Shown: positions 5,901-14,051 of the stretch, one piece after another | Position numbering within the stretch: the stretch's first letter is position 1 | Layout: each line of letters starts with the position of its first letter | Source of the DNA: JBNKFQ01 sp050289385 | GTDB taxonomy: Bacteria; Pseudomonadota; Gammaproteobacteria; Pseudomonadales; Porticoccaceae | Assembly (NCBI GenBank): GCA_050289385.1 | Contig: JBNKFQ010000349.1 | Location: forward strand, 1 to 24,928 | DNA length: 24,928 bases | Direction of reading: 5' to 3' | Notes under the pieces: model-generated | Database searches by the model: none | Seen by the model: only the letters and a program-made list of their open reading frames with translations | Told to the model about the DNA's origin: nothing | Program-made: the position numbers and the translations under genes

Positions 5901-8468
5901 ATGAGTGACAACAACACCCGAACACCAACCGACAAAAAGCCAATACCGTTGGTTGGCGAAGAGACATCGAGTAAAAAACCGGTGTCGAGCAGACGTTTTA
6001 TCCAGGCATCCGGCGGCGCACTGCGGGCGGCCGGGACAATGGGACAAATGGGAGCTCATCAGGCAGTGGCCGGTCAGCCCCAGGCAAGCACTGACAAACG
6101 AAAAACCGAAGTGCCGAGCGTCCGGGAAATGCTGGCCCGCTACCGGCGAGCCGAATACCTGGAGCAGGGTAGTAACACCAAAAAAGTCGCTTTTAATACC
6201 CGGGTAGTGCCAACCTGGATAAAAGACACAGACAGTTTCTGGTACAAACGCGAGAACAAAACTGGCCATCAGTACCGCATTGTCGATGCCGCAAAACACA
6301 AGAGCTGGGCGCCGTTTAACAGGTCCTTCGCCAGGGTGCTCGCCGAGGCCAGCGGCCAGGAGGTGGATGTGGACAACCTGCCGCTCGGCGATCTGGATAT
6401 CGACCTGACTGCCCACACTGCTACGTTTACGGCGTTTGGCAAAGGCTGGATCTACCATGCCAAACAAAAAAAGTGCCGCGAAGTAAAACCCTGGATGGCG
6501 CTATGGAAGATCTCACCCGATGGCCGCAAAGCCATATTTCGGCGCGACAACAATCTGTGGCTGTACGATATGGCGAGCGGCAAGGAAAGCCCCCTCACTA
6601 CCGATGGCGACGAGCTGAACTTTTACGCTGGCAGCAACACCGTTTACGGCTGGGGCCACCAGAACAGGGGGACAACGCTTGAAGCTGTCTGGTCACCGGA
6701 CAGCAAAAAAGTTTTTACCGTTCTTATCGATACCCGCAAGGTCAAACGTGGGCCGCCATTGGTTGAATACGTGCCCGCCGACGGTAGCCTGCGCCCGCGA
6801 ATCCAGGAATTCCGCCCGGACATCAGCCGCGATCGCCGGGTGGCTTTTGCTGAGGATGAGCACATTGAGTGCTATCAACCACTGGTTATTGATGTGGAAA
6901 CTGGCCACATTCAAAAAGCCAGGCACGCGCCGTGTCCCATTTTTTATCCTCACTACTCGGGATTTTTCAGCGGCTTTCAGGGCTGGTGGGGGAGTGACAG
7001 CCGGCGCGCCTGGTTTATTCGTTTGGAACGGGGTGGGAAAAAGGCGCATTTGGTGGAATTTGACACAGCCACAGGCAATACCAGGCAACTGATTGAAGAG
7101 ACCTCAGACACCCTGGTGAGGTTGATTCCCTCCCACTCCCACACGAAAACCCTGATCAGCTATTTGCCCGACACCAATGAGCTGGTGTGGTATTCACGGC
7201 GCAGCGGTTGGGCACACCTTTACCTGTATGATCTTGACACTGGGCAACTCAAAAATCCGGTCACCCGCGGCAATTGGATGGTGCGCGACGTACTGCATGT
7301 GGATGCAGACCGTCGCGAGATATTTATTCAGACCGCTGGCCGCGTAAAAGGGCGCAATCCTTACTACCGCGATATCTGTCGGGTCAACCTCGACACAGGC
7401 AAGTTGACGCCCATCGTCTCAACCGATGACGAGTATGTTGTGGGGTCGCCTTCTTCAAGGGCCTCGGGTACAGGGGTATCGCCCTCGGCCAACTACGTTG
7501 TCGTCTCTCGCTCGCGGGTCGATTCCGTACCCGTTAGTCTGTTGCTGGATCGCAACGGCAACGAATTGATGATCCTGGAAACGGCCGATGTTTCCGGGTT
7601 GCCAGCCGGTTGGAAGTGGCCGGAACCAGTTATGCTGAAGGCGGCAGATGGCAAAACCGACATTTACGGCGTAGTGTATCGTCCCACCGATTTTGATCCC
7701 GAAAAATCGTACCCGGTTATCGACTGCACGTTTTACTTTGCCTCACCAATAGGCGGTATTGGCAACACTCTGGATGGTTATTGGACCTACCTGTCCGCAG
7801 CGGCGTATGCCGAATTGGGTTTTATCGCTGTGATCATTCTGGGGCGTGGTAACGACAATCTGCGGGACGAAACTTTTAACAATTATCAGGACCAGAAATT
7901 TCCGCAAAATCATATGTTTGTCACCTACCATAAAGAGGACTGCGTGGCCGGTATTCAACAATTGGCGCAGCGCTATCCCTACATGGATATCAGCCGCGTC
8001 GGCGTCACCGATTTTAATACCCTGGCCTGCGCCCTGTGCGGTCTGTTGATTTATCCCGACTTTTACAAGGTAGGTGTCACCCGCAATGCGCTGGCAAACT
8101 GGCGCATGATCGGAGCGCTTGGCATGGACGAGAATGAGCCCTATCCGGAACTGGAAGATTACGCCGGCAATCTGAAAGGCAAATTACTGATGGTGCACGG
8201 CATGCGAGATGCCATGGTGCCGGTCGGCTCGACCCTGCGAATGGCCGCCGCTTTACAAAAAGCCAGAAAAAGCTACGACATGTTGTTGCTACCGACGGAA
8301 GGACACATGTTATCGGCCTACGCCGTCCGACGTACCTGGGATTATCTTGTGGAACATTTGCTGGGCGTTGAGCCGCCGGAAGATTTTGATCTTTCTATTG
8401 ACTGGATGAGATTTTTCCAGGAAAGAGATAAAGTGGCCTATGAGAAGAGTCGGCAGGCGCAAGGCTGA
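5901..8468 (+). CDS. S9-family prolyl-oligopeptidase-like protein lacking the nucleophile serine
   Basis: This 855-residue protein has an N-terminal beta-propeller region and a C-terminal alpha/beta-hydrolase domain of the S9 (DPP-IV-like) type: YPVIDCTFYFASP, GFIAVIILGRGN, YHKEDCVAGIQQLAQRYPYM, GNLKGKLLMVHG. The catalytic Asp and His are in place (D770 in HGMRDAMVP, H802 in TEGHML). The nucleophile elbow, normally GxSxGG after the VGV/IT strand, reads VGVTDFNTLAC, with N706 where Ser should be and no replacement GxSxG nearby. It is therefore probably a pseudo-peptidase, perhaps a binding or scaffold protein. The N-terminus has a twin-arginine-like SSRRFIQASGG at about residues 30-40 after a long polar region, with a weak hydrophobic core, so Tat export is possible but unsure. 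GAGAGA precedes the ATG. It follows the amidohydrolase gene directly. Confidence 0.85.
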   Translation: MSDNNTRTPTDKKPIPLVGEETSSKKPVSSRRFIQASGGALRAAGTMGQMGAHQAVAGQPQASTDKRKTEVPSVREMLARYRRAEYLEQGSNTKKVAFNTRVVPTWIKDTDSFWYKRENKTGHQYRIVDAAKHKSWAPFNRSFARVLAEASGQEVDVDNLPLGDLDIDLTAHTATFTAFGKGWIYHAKQKKCREVKPWMALWKISPDGRKAIFRRDNNLWLYDMASGKESPLTTDGDELNFYAGSNTVYGWGHQNRGTTLEAVWSPDSKKVFTVLIDTRKVKRGPPLVEYVPADGSLRPRIQEFRPDISRDRRVAFAEDEHIECYQPLVIDVETGHIQKARHAPCPIFYPHYSGFFSGFQGWWGSDSRRAWFIRLERGGKKAHLVEFDTATGNTRQLIEETSDTLVRLIPSHSHTKTLISYLPDTNELVWYSRRSGWAHLYLYDLDTGQLKNPVTRGNWMVRDVLHVDADRREIFIQTAGRVKGRNPYYRDICRVNLDTGKLTPIVSTDDEYVVGSPSSRASGTGVSPSANYVVVSRSRVDSVPVSLLLDRNGNELMILETADVSGLPAGWKWPEPVMLKAADGKTDIYGVVYRPTDFDPEKSYPVIDCTFYFASPIGGIGNTLDGYWTYLSAAAYAELGFIAVIILGRGNDNLRDETFNNYQDQKFPQNHMFVTYHKEDCVAGIQQLAQRYPYMDISRVGVTDFNTLACALCGLLIYPDFYKVGVTRNALANWRMIGALGMDENEPYPELEDYAGNLKGKLLMVHGMRDAMVPVGSTLRMAAALQKARKSYDMLLLPTEGHMLSAYAVRRTWDYLVEHLLGVEPPEDFDLSIDWMRFFQERDKVAYEKSRQAQG

Positions 8469-8550
8469 AAGTTTCGGGTTACAAGTGTGAACAGTTATGG
8501 ACTGAAATGAGGCCCATATCTATTCACTGTAGCAATCCTGGAGCTGAAAA

Positions 8551-8761
8551 ATGAAGATGATCAGCTGGAATTCGGGTTGGTTTTGTCCTGCTGTCTGGTG
8601 CTGCAATTTGTTTATCGGGGAGTGTCGCAACAGATTGCCAGGGAGATACCCCCAAAATGCCATATACGGACATTGCTGCATGGCTGGTTGGTCAGGGCAG
8701 TCCTGTTATCAGTGATGAAGCAAATGGTTTTCCTGAGTTGGGGAATGAGCCTTCGCGTTGA
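8551..8761 (+). pseudogene. small exported protein gene with an apparent frameshift near its start
   Basis: ATG at 8551 has GGAG at 8540-8543 with seven-base spacing and begins MKMIS. In that frame the text becomes unlike a protein. One frame over, from 8567, it reads GIRVGFVLLSGAAICLSGSV, a clear signal-peptide core, then ATDCQGDTPKMPYTDIAAWL and GQGSPVISDEANGFPELGNE to a TGA at 8759-8761. Removing one base near 8566 joins the two parts. The product would be a roughly 70-residue exported or lipobox-lacking protein of unknown family. It may be a true frameshift, a sequencing error, or chance. The rest of 8469-8844 shows no other gene. Confidence 0.35.
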
Positions 8762-8844
8762 CGCTAGCCCTGTTACTGCATATTTCACACGATAAGTACA
8801 GCTTTAAATACCTGATATTTACTTGAAAATAGTTCGTTAAGACC

Positions 8845-8873
8845 TTGACCGAATGAGGCTCGGTCCCTATAAT
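8845..8873 (+). promoter_or_regulatory. sigma70 promoter of the initiator tRNA / rimP operon
   Basis: TTGACC at 8845-8850 and TATAAT at 8868-8873 are separated by 17 bp, a near-consensus sigma70 promoter. A GC-rich discriminator (TCCGGCCC) follows, as in stringently controlled stable-RNA promoters. Transcription would start near 8880, about 30 bp before the tRNA. Confidence 0.85.
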
Positions 8874-8909
8874 TCCGGCCCTCTCAAGCTGAGTAGTCAG
8901 CAGAGTTGG

Positions 8910-8986
<77 letters not shown>

Positions 8987-9067
8987 AATTATTACAGGTG
9001 GGTAAGGCCTTTTGTTCATCCGGGTCTCCGTCAGCAGGTTTTGCACCGGTTCTGGTGCACTCGAAAG

Positions 9068-9090
9068 GCCCCTTGTAAAGGGGCTTTTTT
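9068..9090 (+). terminator. intrinsic terminator after the initiator tRNA
   Basis: GCCCCTT (9068-9074) pairs perfectly with AAGGGGC (9078-9084) around GTA, followed by six T. It lies between tRNA and rimP and may be read through by antitermination, as partial termination at this place is known in the E. coli metY-nusA operon. A further hairpin GCACC/GGTGC lies at about 9043-9058. Confidence 0.75.
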
Positions 9091-9146
9091 GTAGTTGAAT
9101 GTAGCGCGGACTTGCCATGTGTTTCAGGTGTGGTGAGTCGCTGTTT

Positions 9147-9169
9147 AAGGGGCCTAGAGCCCTTTTTTT
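9147..9169 (+). terminator. second, weaker terminator-like hairpin before rimP
   Basis: AAGGGGC (9147-9153) can pair with GCCCTTT (9159-9165), with one G-T, around CTAGA, and the T run reaches 9169. Two such hairpins in a row upstream of an essential operon suggest attenuation or a separate promoter just before rimP; I could not find a convincing promoter in 9170-9225. Confidence 0.5.
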
Positions 9170-9229
9170 GACTGATTTTTACACTGATTTGTTGCCACAC
9201 AACAGATAGCAGGTAAGTAAGAGAGATTG

Positions 9230-9685
9230 ATGAGCCGACAGGCAGCAGAGTTACAGCAATTGATAGAGCCCGTGGTCAAGGCTCTGGGCTGTGAGTTATG
9301 GGGCCTGGAAAGGCATTCCCGGGGCAAGCATTCGGTATTGCGCATTTATATTGAAAAGCCGGATGGTGTGGGCATAGAAGATTGTGAACGGGTCAGCCGC
9401 CAGGTGAGCAGCGTGCTGGACGTAGAAGACCCCATTCGGGGGGAGTATACCCTTGAGGTATCTTCGCCGGGGATGGATCGGCCACTTTATACGCTTGAGC
9501 AGTTTGCGGCGTATATCGGGCAAGAGGTTAGTGTGCGGCTGCGTTTTCCCTACGAGGGCCGTCGCAATTACAAGGGCTGCCTGAAAGGCGTTGAGGAAAG
9601 CGATGTAGTGGTGGAGGCAGATGGTCATGAATATCTGTTTCCTTTCGATGGTATAGAAAAGGCAAACATTGTTCCCCGTTTTTAA
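9230..9685 (+). CDS. rimP: ribosome maturation factor RimP
   Basis: RimP is needed for maturation of the 30S subunit. The 151-residue protein shows the two-domain pattern: an N-terminal alpha/beta domain (LIEPVVKALGCELWGLE, then VLRIYIEKPDGVGIEDCERV), the signature YTLEVSSPGMDRPL, and a C-terminal SH3-like barrel (VRLRFPYEGRRNYKGCLKGV ... FPFDGIEKANIVPRF). The ATG at 9230 is preferred; a TTG directly before it (9227) is open too. An AGAGAG purine stretch sits just upstream. It is the first protein gene of the operon, 23 bp before nusA. Length is normal for the family. Confidence 0.95.
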   Translation: MSRQAAELQQLIEPVVKALGCELWGLERHSRGKHSVLRIYIEKPDGVGIEDCERVSRQVSSVLDVEDPIRGEYTLEVSSPGMDRPLYTLEQFAAYIGQEVSVRLRFPYEGRRNYKGCLKGVEESDVVVEADGHEYLFPFDGIEKANIVPRF

Positions 9686-9708
9686 CGGGATGTCAGTGAG
9701 GCGTGCAT

Positions 9709-11343
9709 ATGAACAAAGAAATTTTGCTGGTTGCGGAGGCCGTTTCCAACGAGAAAGGCGTATCACGCGATGTGATTTTCGAAGCCATTGAACAGGCTTT
9801 GGCAACCGCGACCAAAAAGCGTTACGACGAGGACGCCAATATTCGCGTGGTTATTGACCGTGAAACCGGTGATTACGATTCCTTTCGCTGGTGGGATGTT
9901 GTCGGTGATGATGTGTTGGCGGAGCTCGGTACCCAGTTCACTCTGGAAGAGGCCCATGAAAAGGATACCAGCCTGAAAGCCGGTGATACCTATGAAGAAC
10001 AGGTAGAAAATATCGGCTTTGGCCGTATTGCTGCCCAAACTGCCAAGCAGGTCATTGTGCAAAAAGTGCGGGACGCAGAGCGCGCACTTATAGCTGACGA
10101 ATTTCGCAGCAGGGTTGGTGAATTGCTTGCTGGCACGGTCAAGAAAGTTACGCGCGACCACATTATTGTCGACTTGGGCAATAACGCTGAGGGCTTGTTA
10201 CCTCGCGAAGAGCTGGTAGGCCGGGAAATTTTTCGGGTTAACGATCGGGTGAGGGCGGTTTTGCAGGCCATCCGTGAAGAAGGCCGGGGGCCGCAGTTAT
10301 TGCTCAGTCGTTCTTGTGACGAAATGCTGGTCGAGTTGTTCAAGATCGAAGTTCCCGAGATATCCGAAGAAGTTATCGAGATTCGTGCGGCAGCGCGTGA
10401 TCCGGGTTCACGTGCCAAGATTGCAGTAAAAACCAATGACGGACGCATTGATCCGGTAGGCGCCTGTGTTGGTATGCGTGGTGCACGGGTTCAGGCTGTT
10501 TCCAACGAACTGGACGGTGAACGAGTCGACATCATTCTGTGGGATGACAATCCGGCGCAACTGGTGATAAACGCTATGGCCCCGGCCGAAGTCGAGTCGA
10601 TTGTTGTGGATGAAGACGCCCGTGCCATGGATGTTGCGGTCAGTGAAGACAACCTGGCTCAGGCAATTGGCAAAAGTGGCCAAAATGTTCGCCTGGCGTC
10701 TGAATTGACGGGTTGGAAGATCAACGTCATGTCTGTTGAAGACGCAGTGGAAAAGCAGAGCCAGGAGTCGTCCAACTATATCGAAACGTTTATGGAGCAA
10801 CTCGATATTGACGAAGATGTTGCCAACGTACTGGTGGAAGAGGGCTTTACCAGCCTGGAAGAAGTTGCCTACGTGCCGTTGGAAGAGATGATGTCGATCG
10901 AGGGTTTTGATGAAGAGATTGCCGAAGAGCTCAGGGCTCGGGCCAAAAATGCCTTGTTGACACTGGCTCTGGCCAGTGAAGAACAGCTGACCGGAGCGGC
11001 ACCGGCTGAAGATCTGCTCAATATGGATGGTATGGATGCAGAACTGGCCCACAAACTGGCTGCTGCCGGCGTGGTTACCATGGAAGATCTGGCTGAGCAG
11101 GCAATAGATGACTTGCTTGAAATAGAAGGTCTGGATCCGGCGCGCGCGGCTGACTTGATTATGACGGCCCGTGCTCCCTGGTTCGAGAATGAAGAGCCTG
11201 AGAGTGAACAGTCCGAGAGTAAAGAGTCTGAGAGTAAAGAGTCTGGTGGTGAAGAGGCCGCCGATGACACAGCCGAAGCTGTGTCTGACGACAAAACTGA
11301 ATCGAGTGCAGCACAAGACGGTGTTGAATCGAGCAGCAAGTAA
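9709..11343 (+). CDS. nusA: transcription termination/antitermination protein NusA
   Basis: NusA binds RNA polymerase and controls pausing, termination and antitermination. The 544-residue protein has the N-terminal polymerase-binding domain (EILLVAEAVSNEKGVSRDVI), the S1 domain (VGELLAGTVKKVTRDHIIVD), two KH domains (DPVGACVGMRGARVQAV and LAQAIGKSGQNVRLASELTG), and two C-terminal helical acidic repeats (from IETFMEQLDIDEDVANVLVE, and LLNMDGMDAELAHKLAAAGV), as in enterobacteria and relatives. Beyond the usual end (E. coli 495 residues), about 52 residues of Ser/Glu-rich acidic tail follow from residue 493. The start is ATG 9709 with GAGG seven bases upstream; a GTG two codons earlier is less likely. 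Confidence 0.97.
   Translation: MNKEILLVAEAVSNEKGVSRDVIFEAIEQALATATKKRYDEDANIRVVIDRETGDYDSFRWWDVVGDDVLAELGTQFTLEEAHEKDTSLKAGDTYEEQVENIGFGRIAAQTAKQVIVQKVRDAERALIADEFRSRVGELLAGTVKKVTRDHIIVDLGNNAEGLLPREELVGREIFRVNDRVRAVLQAIREEGRGPQLLLSRSCDEMLVELFKIEVPEISEEVIEIRAAARDPGSRAKIAVKTNDGRIDPVGACVGMRGARVQAVSNELDGERVDIILWDDNPAQLVINAMAPAEVESIVVDEDARAMDVAVSEDNLAQAIGKSGQNVRLASELTGWKINVMSVEDAVEKQSQESSNYIETFMEQLDIDEDVANVLVEEGFTSLEEVAYVPLEEMMSIEGFDEEIAEELRARAKNALLTLALASEEQLTGAAPAEDLLNMDGMDAELAHKLAAAGVVTMEDLAEQAIDDLLEIEGLDPARAADLIMTARAPWFENEEPESEQSESKESESKESGGEEAADDTAEAVSDDKTESSAAQDGVESSSK
11200..11244 (+). repeat. three tandem 15-bp units in the nusA tail
   Basis: Units at 11200, 11215 and 11230 encode ESEQS, ESKES and ESKES; the last two are identical (GAGAGTAAAGAGTCT). 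The repeat number is likely to vary between strains by slippage without breaking the frame. Confidence 0.7.
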
Positions 11344-11404
11344 CACCGTATATAAACAAGAGTGACCCCAACCGGGTCCAACTGGAACATACCGAGGAGT
11401 CCTG

Positions 11405-13957
11405 ATGGCAGAGGTTACCGTAAGCGAACTCGCTAAAGTGGTTGGCGTAAGCGCAGACCGTCTGCTCAAGCAAATGCAGGAGGCGGGTCTGTCCCATCAA
11501 GCAGAAGGGGACAAGGTATCTGACAGCGAAAAGCAGACTTTGCTCGCTTACCTGAAAAGCTTGCACGGCGAGAGCAACAAAGAACCCAGAAAAATCACTC
11601 TCAAGCGCAAGACCGTCAGTACGCTGAAAACCGGCTCCAGCCGCAGAGCGGTTGCTGTGGAAGTGCGCAAACGGCGCACTTATGTAAAACGCAGTGAAGA
11701 GGAGTTGGTTGCACAGGCAGAGGTTGAAGAAAAGGCGCGTGAATCGGAAGCGTCTGCTACCAACTCTGATGCACAGGTAGATGATGTCGAAGCAATCCGT
11801 CTTGCGGCGATAGAAGCGCGTCGCAAAGCTGAGGAAGAAGCGCGTGCCGCCAAGGCTCAGCGTCAAGCTGAGGAAGAGGCTGCGGCAAAAAGCAAAAAAG
11901 AAGAGCCGGTTGAGCGAGCGGGCAAAAAAGCGTCAGAACAACCCCCGACCGAGCCCAAACAACCTGTGCGCAAACACGCGGAACCGGCAGCGCGTGAAGA
12001 CCGTGATGATGACAAGCCCAAGAAAAAAGGACGCATTAAAGACACCAAGGTTGGCAAGAAAGCCGTTAAGCTGGATGACCTTGAAGACGTGGCTGGTGTC
12101 AAGAAAGCACCGACTCTGAAGGTTGCTGCCAGCAGACAGAAGCCGATCAAACTCAAATTTGATAACAAGCATAAATTCAAGCGCCCGACAGAAAAAATTG
12201 TGCACGAAGTTGCGTTGCCGGAAACCATTGTCGTCAGTGAACTGGCACAAAAAATGTCGGTGAAGGCTGCTGTGGTTATCAAGGAGCTAATGAAACTGGG
12301 CACTATGGCTACCATCAATCAGAGTATTGACCGCGATACTGCGACTCTGGTGGTTGAAGAACTGGGTCATAAACCGGTTGTTTATTCAGAAAACTCGGTC
12401 GAAGAGGAATTGGTGAGAGAGCTTGCACGTGTCGAAGGCACTGCGGGTGAACATCGTGCACCTGTTGTAACAGTAATGGGGCACGTCGATCACGGCAAAA
12501 CCTCATTGCTGGATTATATTCGCAAGAGTCGTGTTGCGTCGGGAGAGGCAGGTGGCATTACCCAGCATATCGGGGCTTACCACGTAGACACCCCCAAGGG
12601 CATGGTCACCTTCCTGGATACTCCGGGCCACGCCGCGTTTACTGCCATGCGTGCGCGTGGTGCGCAATCCACCGATGTTGTCATTCTGGTGGTTGCGGCA
12701 GATGATGGAGTTATGCCACAAACCGAAGAAGCGATTCAGCACGCACGGGCAGCCGGTGTGCCACTGGTGGTGGCTATCAACAAGATGGACAAGGAAGGGG
12801 CTGACCCCGAGCGCGTGATCAATGAACTGTCTGCCAGGGAAGTAATTCCTGAAGAGTGGGGTGGAGATACCCAGTTTGTGAAGGTGTCTGCCCATACCGG
12901 TGAAGGTATAGACCAGTTGCTTGAGGCAGTGCTGTTGCAAGCTGAGCTGATGGAACTTACCGCTGCGGTAGACGTGCCAGCGCGTGGTGTCATTGTTGAG
13001 TCGCGTCTGGATAAAGGTCGCGGCGTAACGGCTACGGCCCTGGTGCAAAGCGGAACATTGAAAAAAGGTGATTTTCTGCTGGCTGGTGAAAGTGCAGGTA
13101 AAGTGCGTGCCATGGTTGATGAGAATGGCAAACCGATTGATAGCGCGGGCCCCTCGATACCGGTAGAAATTCTGGGTCTTGATGTGGCGCCAAATGCCGG
13201 TGATGAATTTCTGGTTGTCGCCGACGAGCGCAAGGCGCGAGAAGTGGCTGAACGTCGCCAATTCAAATCCCGTGACGAGCGTATGGCACGGCAGCAAGCT
13301 GCCAAACTGGAAAGCATGTTTGCAACCTTTGAGGGCAGTGACAAAAAAGTGTTGCCGGTTGTATTGAAAGCAGATGTGCGTGGATCGCTGGAAGCAATTA
13401 TTTCATCGCTTCATGATATTTCCACTGACGAAGTGGCTGTAGATATTGTCGCATCGGGCGTAGGTGGTATCACTGAGTCAGATATCAATCTCGCACTGGC
13501 ATCCGGTGCAGTGGTCATGGGTTTTAACGTTCGTGCAGAGACTTCAGCCCGCCGGTTGGTGGAAAAAGAAGAAGTTGATCTGCGTTATTACAGCGTTATT
13601 TATCAGCTGCTTGATGAAGTAAAACAAGCGTTGAGTGGCATGCTGACGCCGGAAGAACGTGAAGAGATTATCGGCATTGCCGAGGTGCGTGATGTATTCC
13701 GGTCACCCAAGTTTGGCGCTATTGCAGGCTGTATGGTGATAGAAGGCACTGTCCATCGCAACAAGCCCATTCGTGTCTTGCGTGACAACGTAGTGATTTA
13801 CGAGGGCGAGTTGGAATCTCTGCGCCGTTTCAAGGAAGACGTCAATGAAGTGCGCAATGGCATGGAGTGTGGCATCGGCGTGAAAGACTATAATGATGTG
13901 AAATCTGGTGACCAGATTGAAGTATTCGATGTGGTTCAGGTGGCGAGGAGTCTGTAG
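11405..13957 (+). CDS. infB: translation initiation factor IF-2
   Basis: IF-2 is the GTPase that places initiator tRNA on the ribosome. The 850-residue protein starts with the IF2 N-terminal fold (VTVSELAKVVGVSADRLLKQ), continues through a long charged linker rich in Lys, Glu and Ala (about residues 60-270), then a second N-domain. The GTPase core follows: G1 GHVDHGKT at 359-366, GGITQHIGAYHVD (G2), DTPGHAAF (G3), NKMD (G4) and the SAHTGEG loop (G5). Domains II to IV end at IEVFDVVQVARSL. GAGGAG at 11394-11399 gives a strong start. It follows nusA by 61 bp. Pairing with the initiator tRNA at the head of the operon is functionally fitting. Confidence 0.98.
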   Translation: MAEVTVSELAKVVGVSADRLLKQMQEAGLSHQAEGDKVSDSEKQTLLAYLKSLHGESNKEPRKITLKRKTVSTLKTGSSRRAVAVEVRKRRTYVKRSEEELVAQAEVEEKARESEASATNSDAQVDDVEAIRLAAIEARRKAEEEARAAKAQRQAEEEAAAKSKKEEPVERAGKKASEQPPTEPKQPVRKHAEPAAREDRDDDKPKKKGRIKDTKVGKKAVKLDDLEDVAGVKKAPTLKVAASRQKPIKLKFDNKHKFKRPTEKIVHEVALPETIVVSELAQKMSVKAAVVIKELMKLGTMATINQSIDRDTATLVVEELGHKPVVYSENSVEEELVRELARVEGTAGEHRAPVVTVMGHVDHGKTSLLDYIRKSRVASGEAGGITQHIGAYHVDTPKGMVTFLDTPGHAAFTAMRARGAQSTDVVILVVAADDGVMPQTEEAIQHARAAGVPLVVAINKMDKEGADPERVINELSAREVIPEEWGGDTQFVKVSAHTGEGIDQLLEAVLLQAELMELTAAVDVPARGVIVESRLDKGRGVTATALVQSGTLKKGDFLLAGESAGKVRAMVDENGKPIDSAGPSIPVEILGLDVAPNAGDEFLVVADERKAREVAERRQFKSRDERMARQQAAKLESMFATFEGSDKKVLPVVLKADVRGSLEAIISSLHDISTDEVAVDIVASGVGGITESDINLALASGAVVMGFNVRAETSARRLVEKEEVDLRYYSVIYQLLDEVKQALSGMLTPEEREEIIGIAEVRDVFRSPKFGAIAGCMVIEGTVHRNKPIRVLRDNVVIYEGELESLRRFKEDVNEVRNGMECGIGVKDYNDVKSGDQIEVFDVVQVARSL

Positions 13958-13969
13958 GGCGAGCGTACG

Positions 13970-14044
13970 GTTCACAGTTACAGTTGACAGTAATAGCTTC
14001 ACTTACTGCCCTCAGCTGTTAACTGTCAGCTGTTAATTGTCAAC
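13970..14044. repeat. inverted repeat made of 7-nt units between infB and rbfA
   Basis: The left arm (13970-13998) is a run of 7-base units such as GTTACAG and TTGACAG. The right arm (14014-14044) contains CTGTTAA, CTGTCAG, CTGTTAA and TTGTCAA in a row. The left arm's reverse complement matches the right arm over most of its length with two one-base gaps, so RNA could fold into a hairpin of about 25 pairs around a 15-base loop. It ends seven bases before the rbfA ATG and takes the place of a normal ribosome-binding site. Confidence 0.7.
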
Positions 14045-14051
14045 TTTTTCT

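Noticed and set aside
4919..5935. 338-codon minus-strand open frame opposite the amidohydrolase
   Set aside because: It is the antisense of a gene with all family motifs; the translation has no recognisable domain and no ribosome-binding site.
5901..8468. Lasso-peptide isopeptidase
   Set aside because: S9 proteins next to TonB/FecI systems can be isopeptidases, but the nucleophile is missing, no precursor or B/C genes are present, and the TonB locus is 12 kb away.
8577..8795. 72-codon open frame starting TTG
   Set aside because: A neighbouring frame over the same bases gives a clear signal peptide and a better ribosome-binding site, so this one is probably a shadow.
10408..11469. 353-codon minus-strand open frame opposite nusA
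   Set aside because: It is a shadow of nusA, rich in Phe, Ser and His runs from the acidic tail codons, without protein features.
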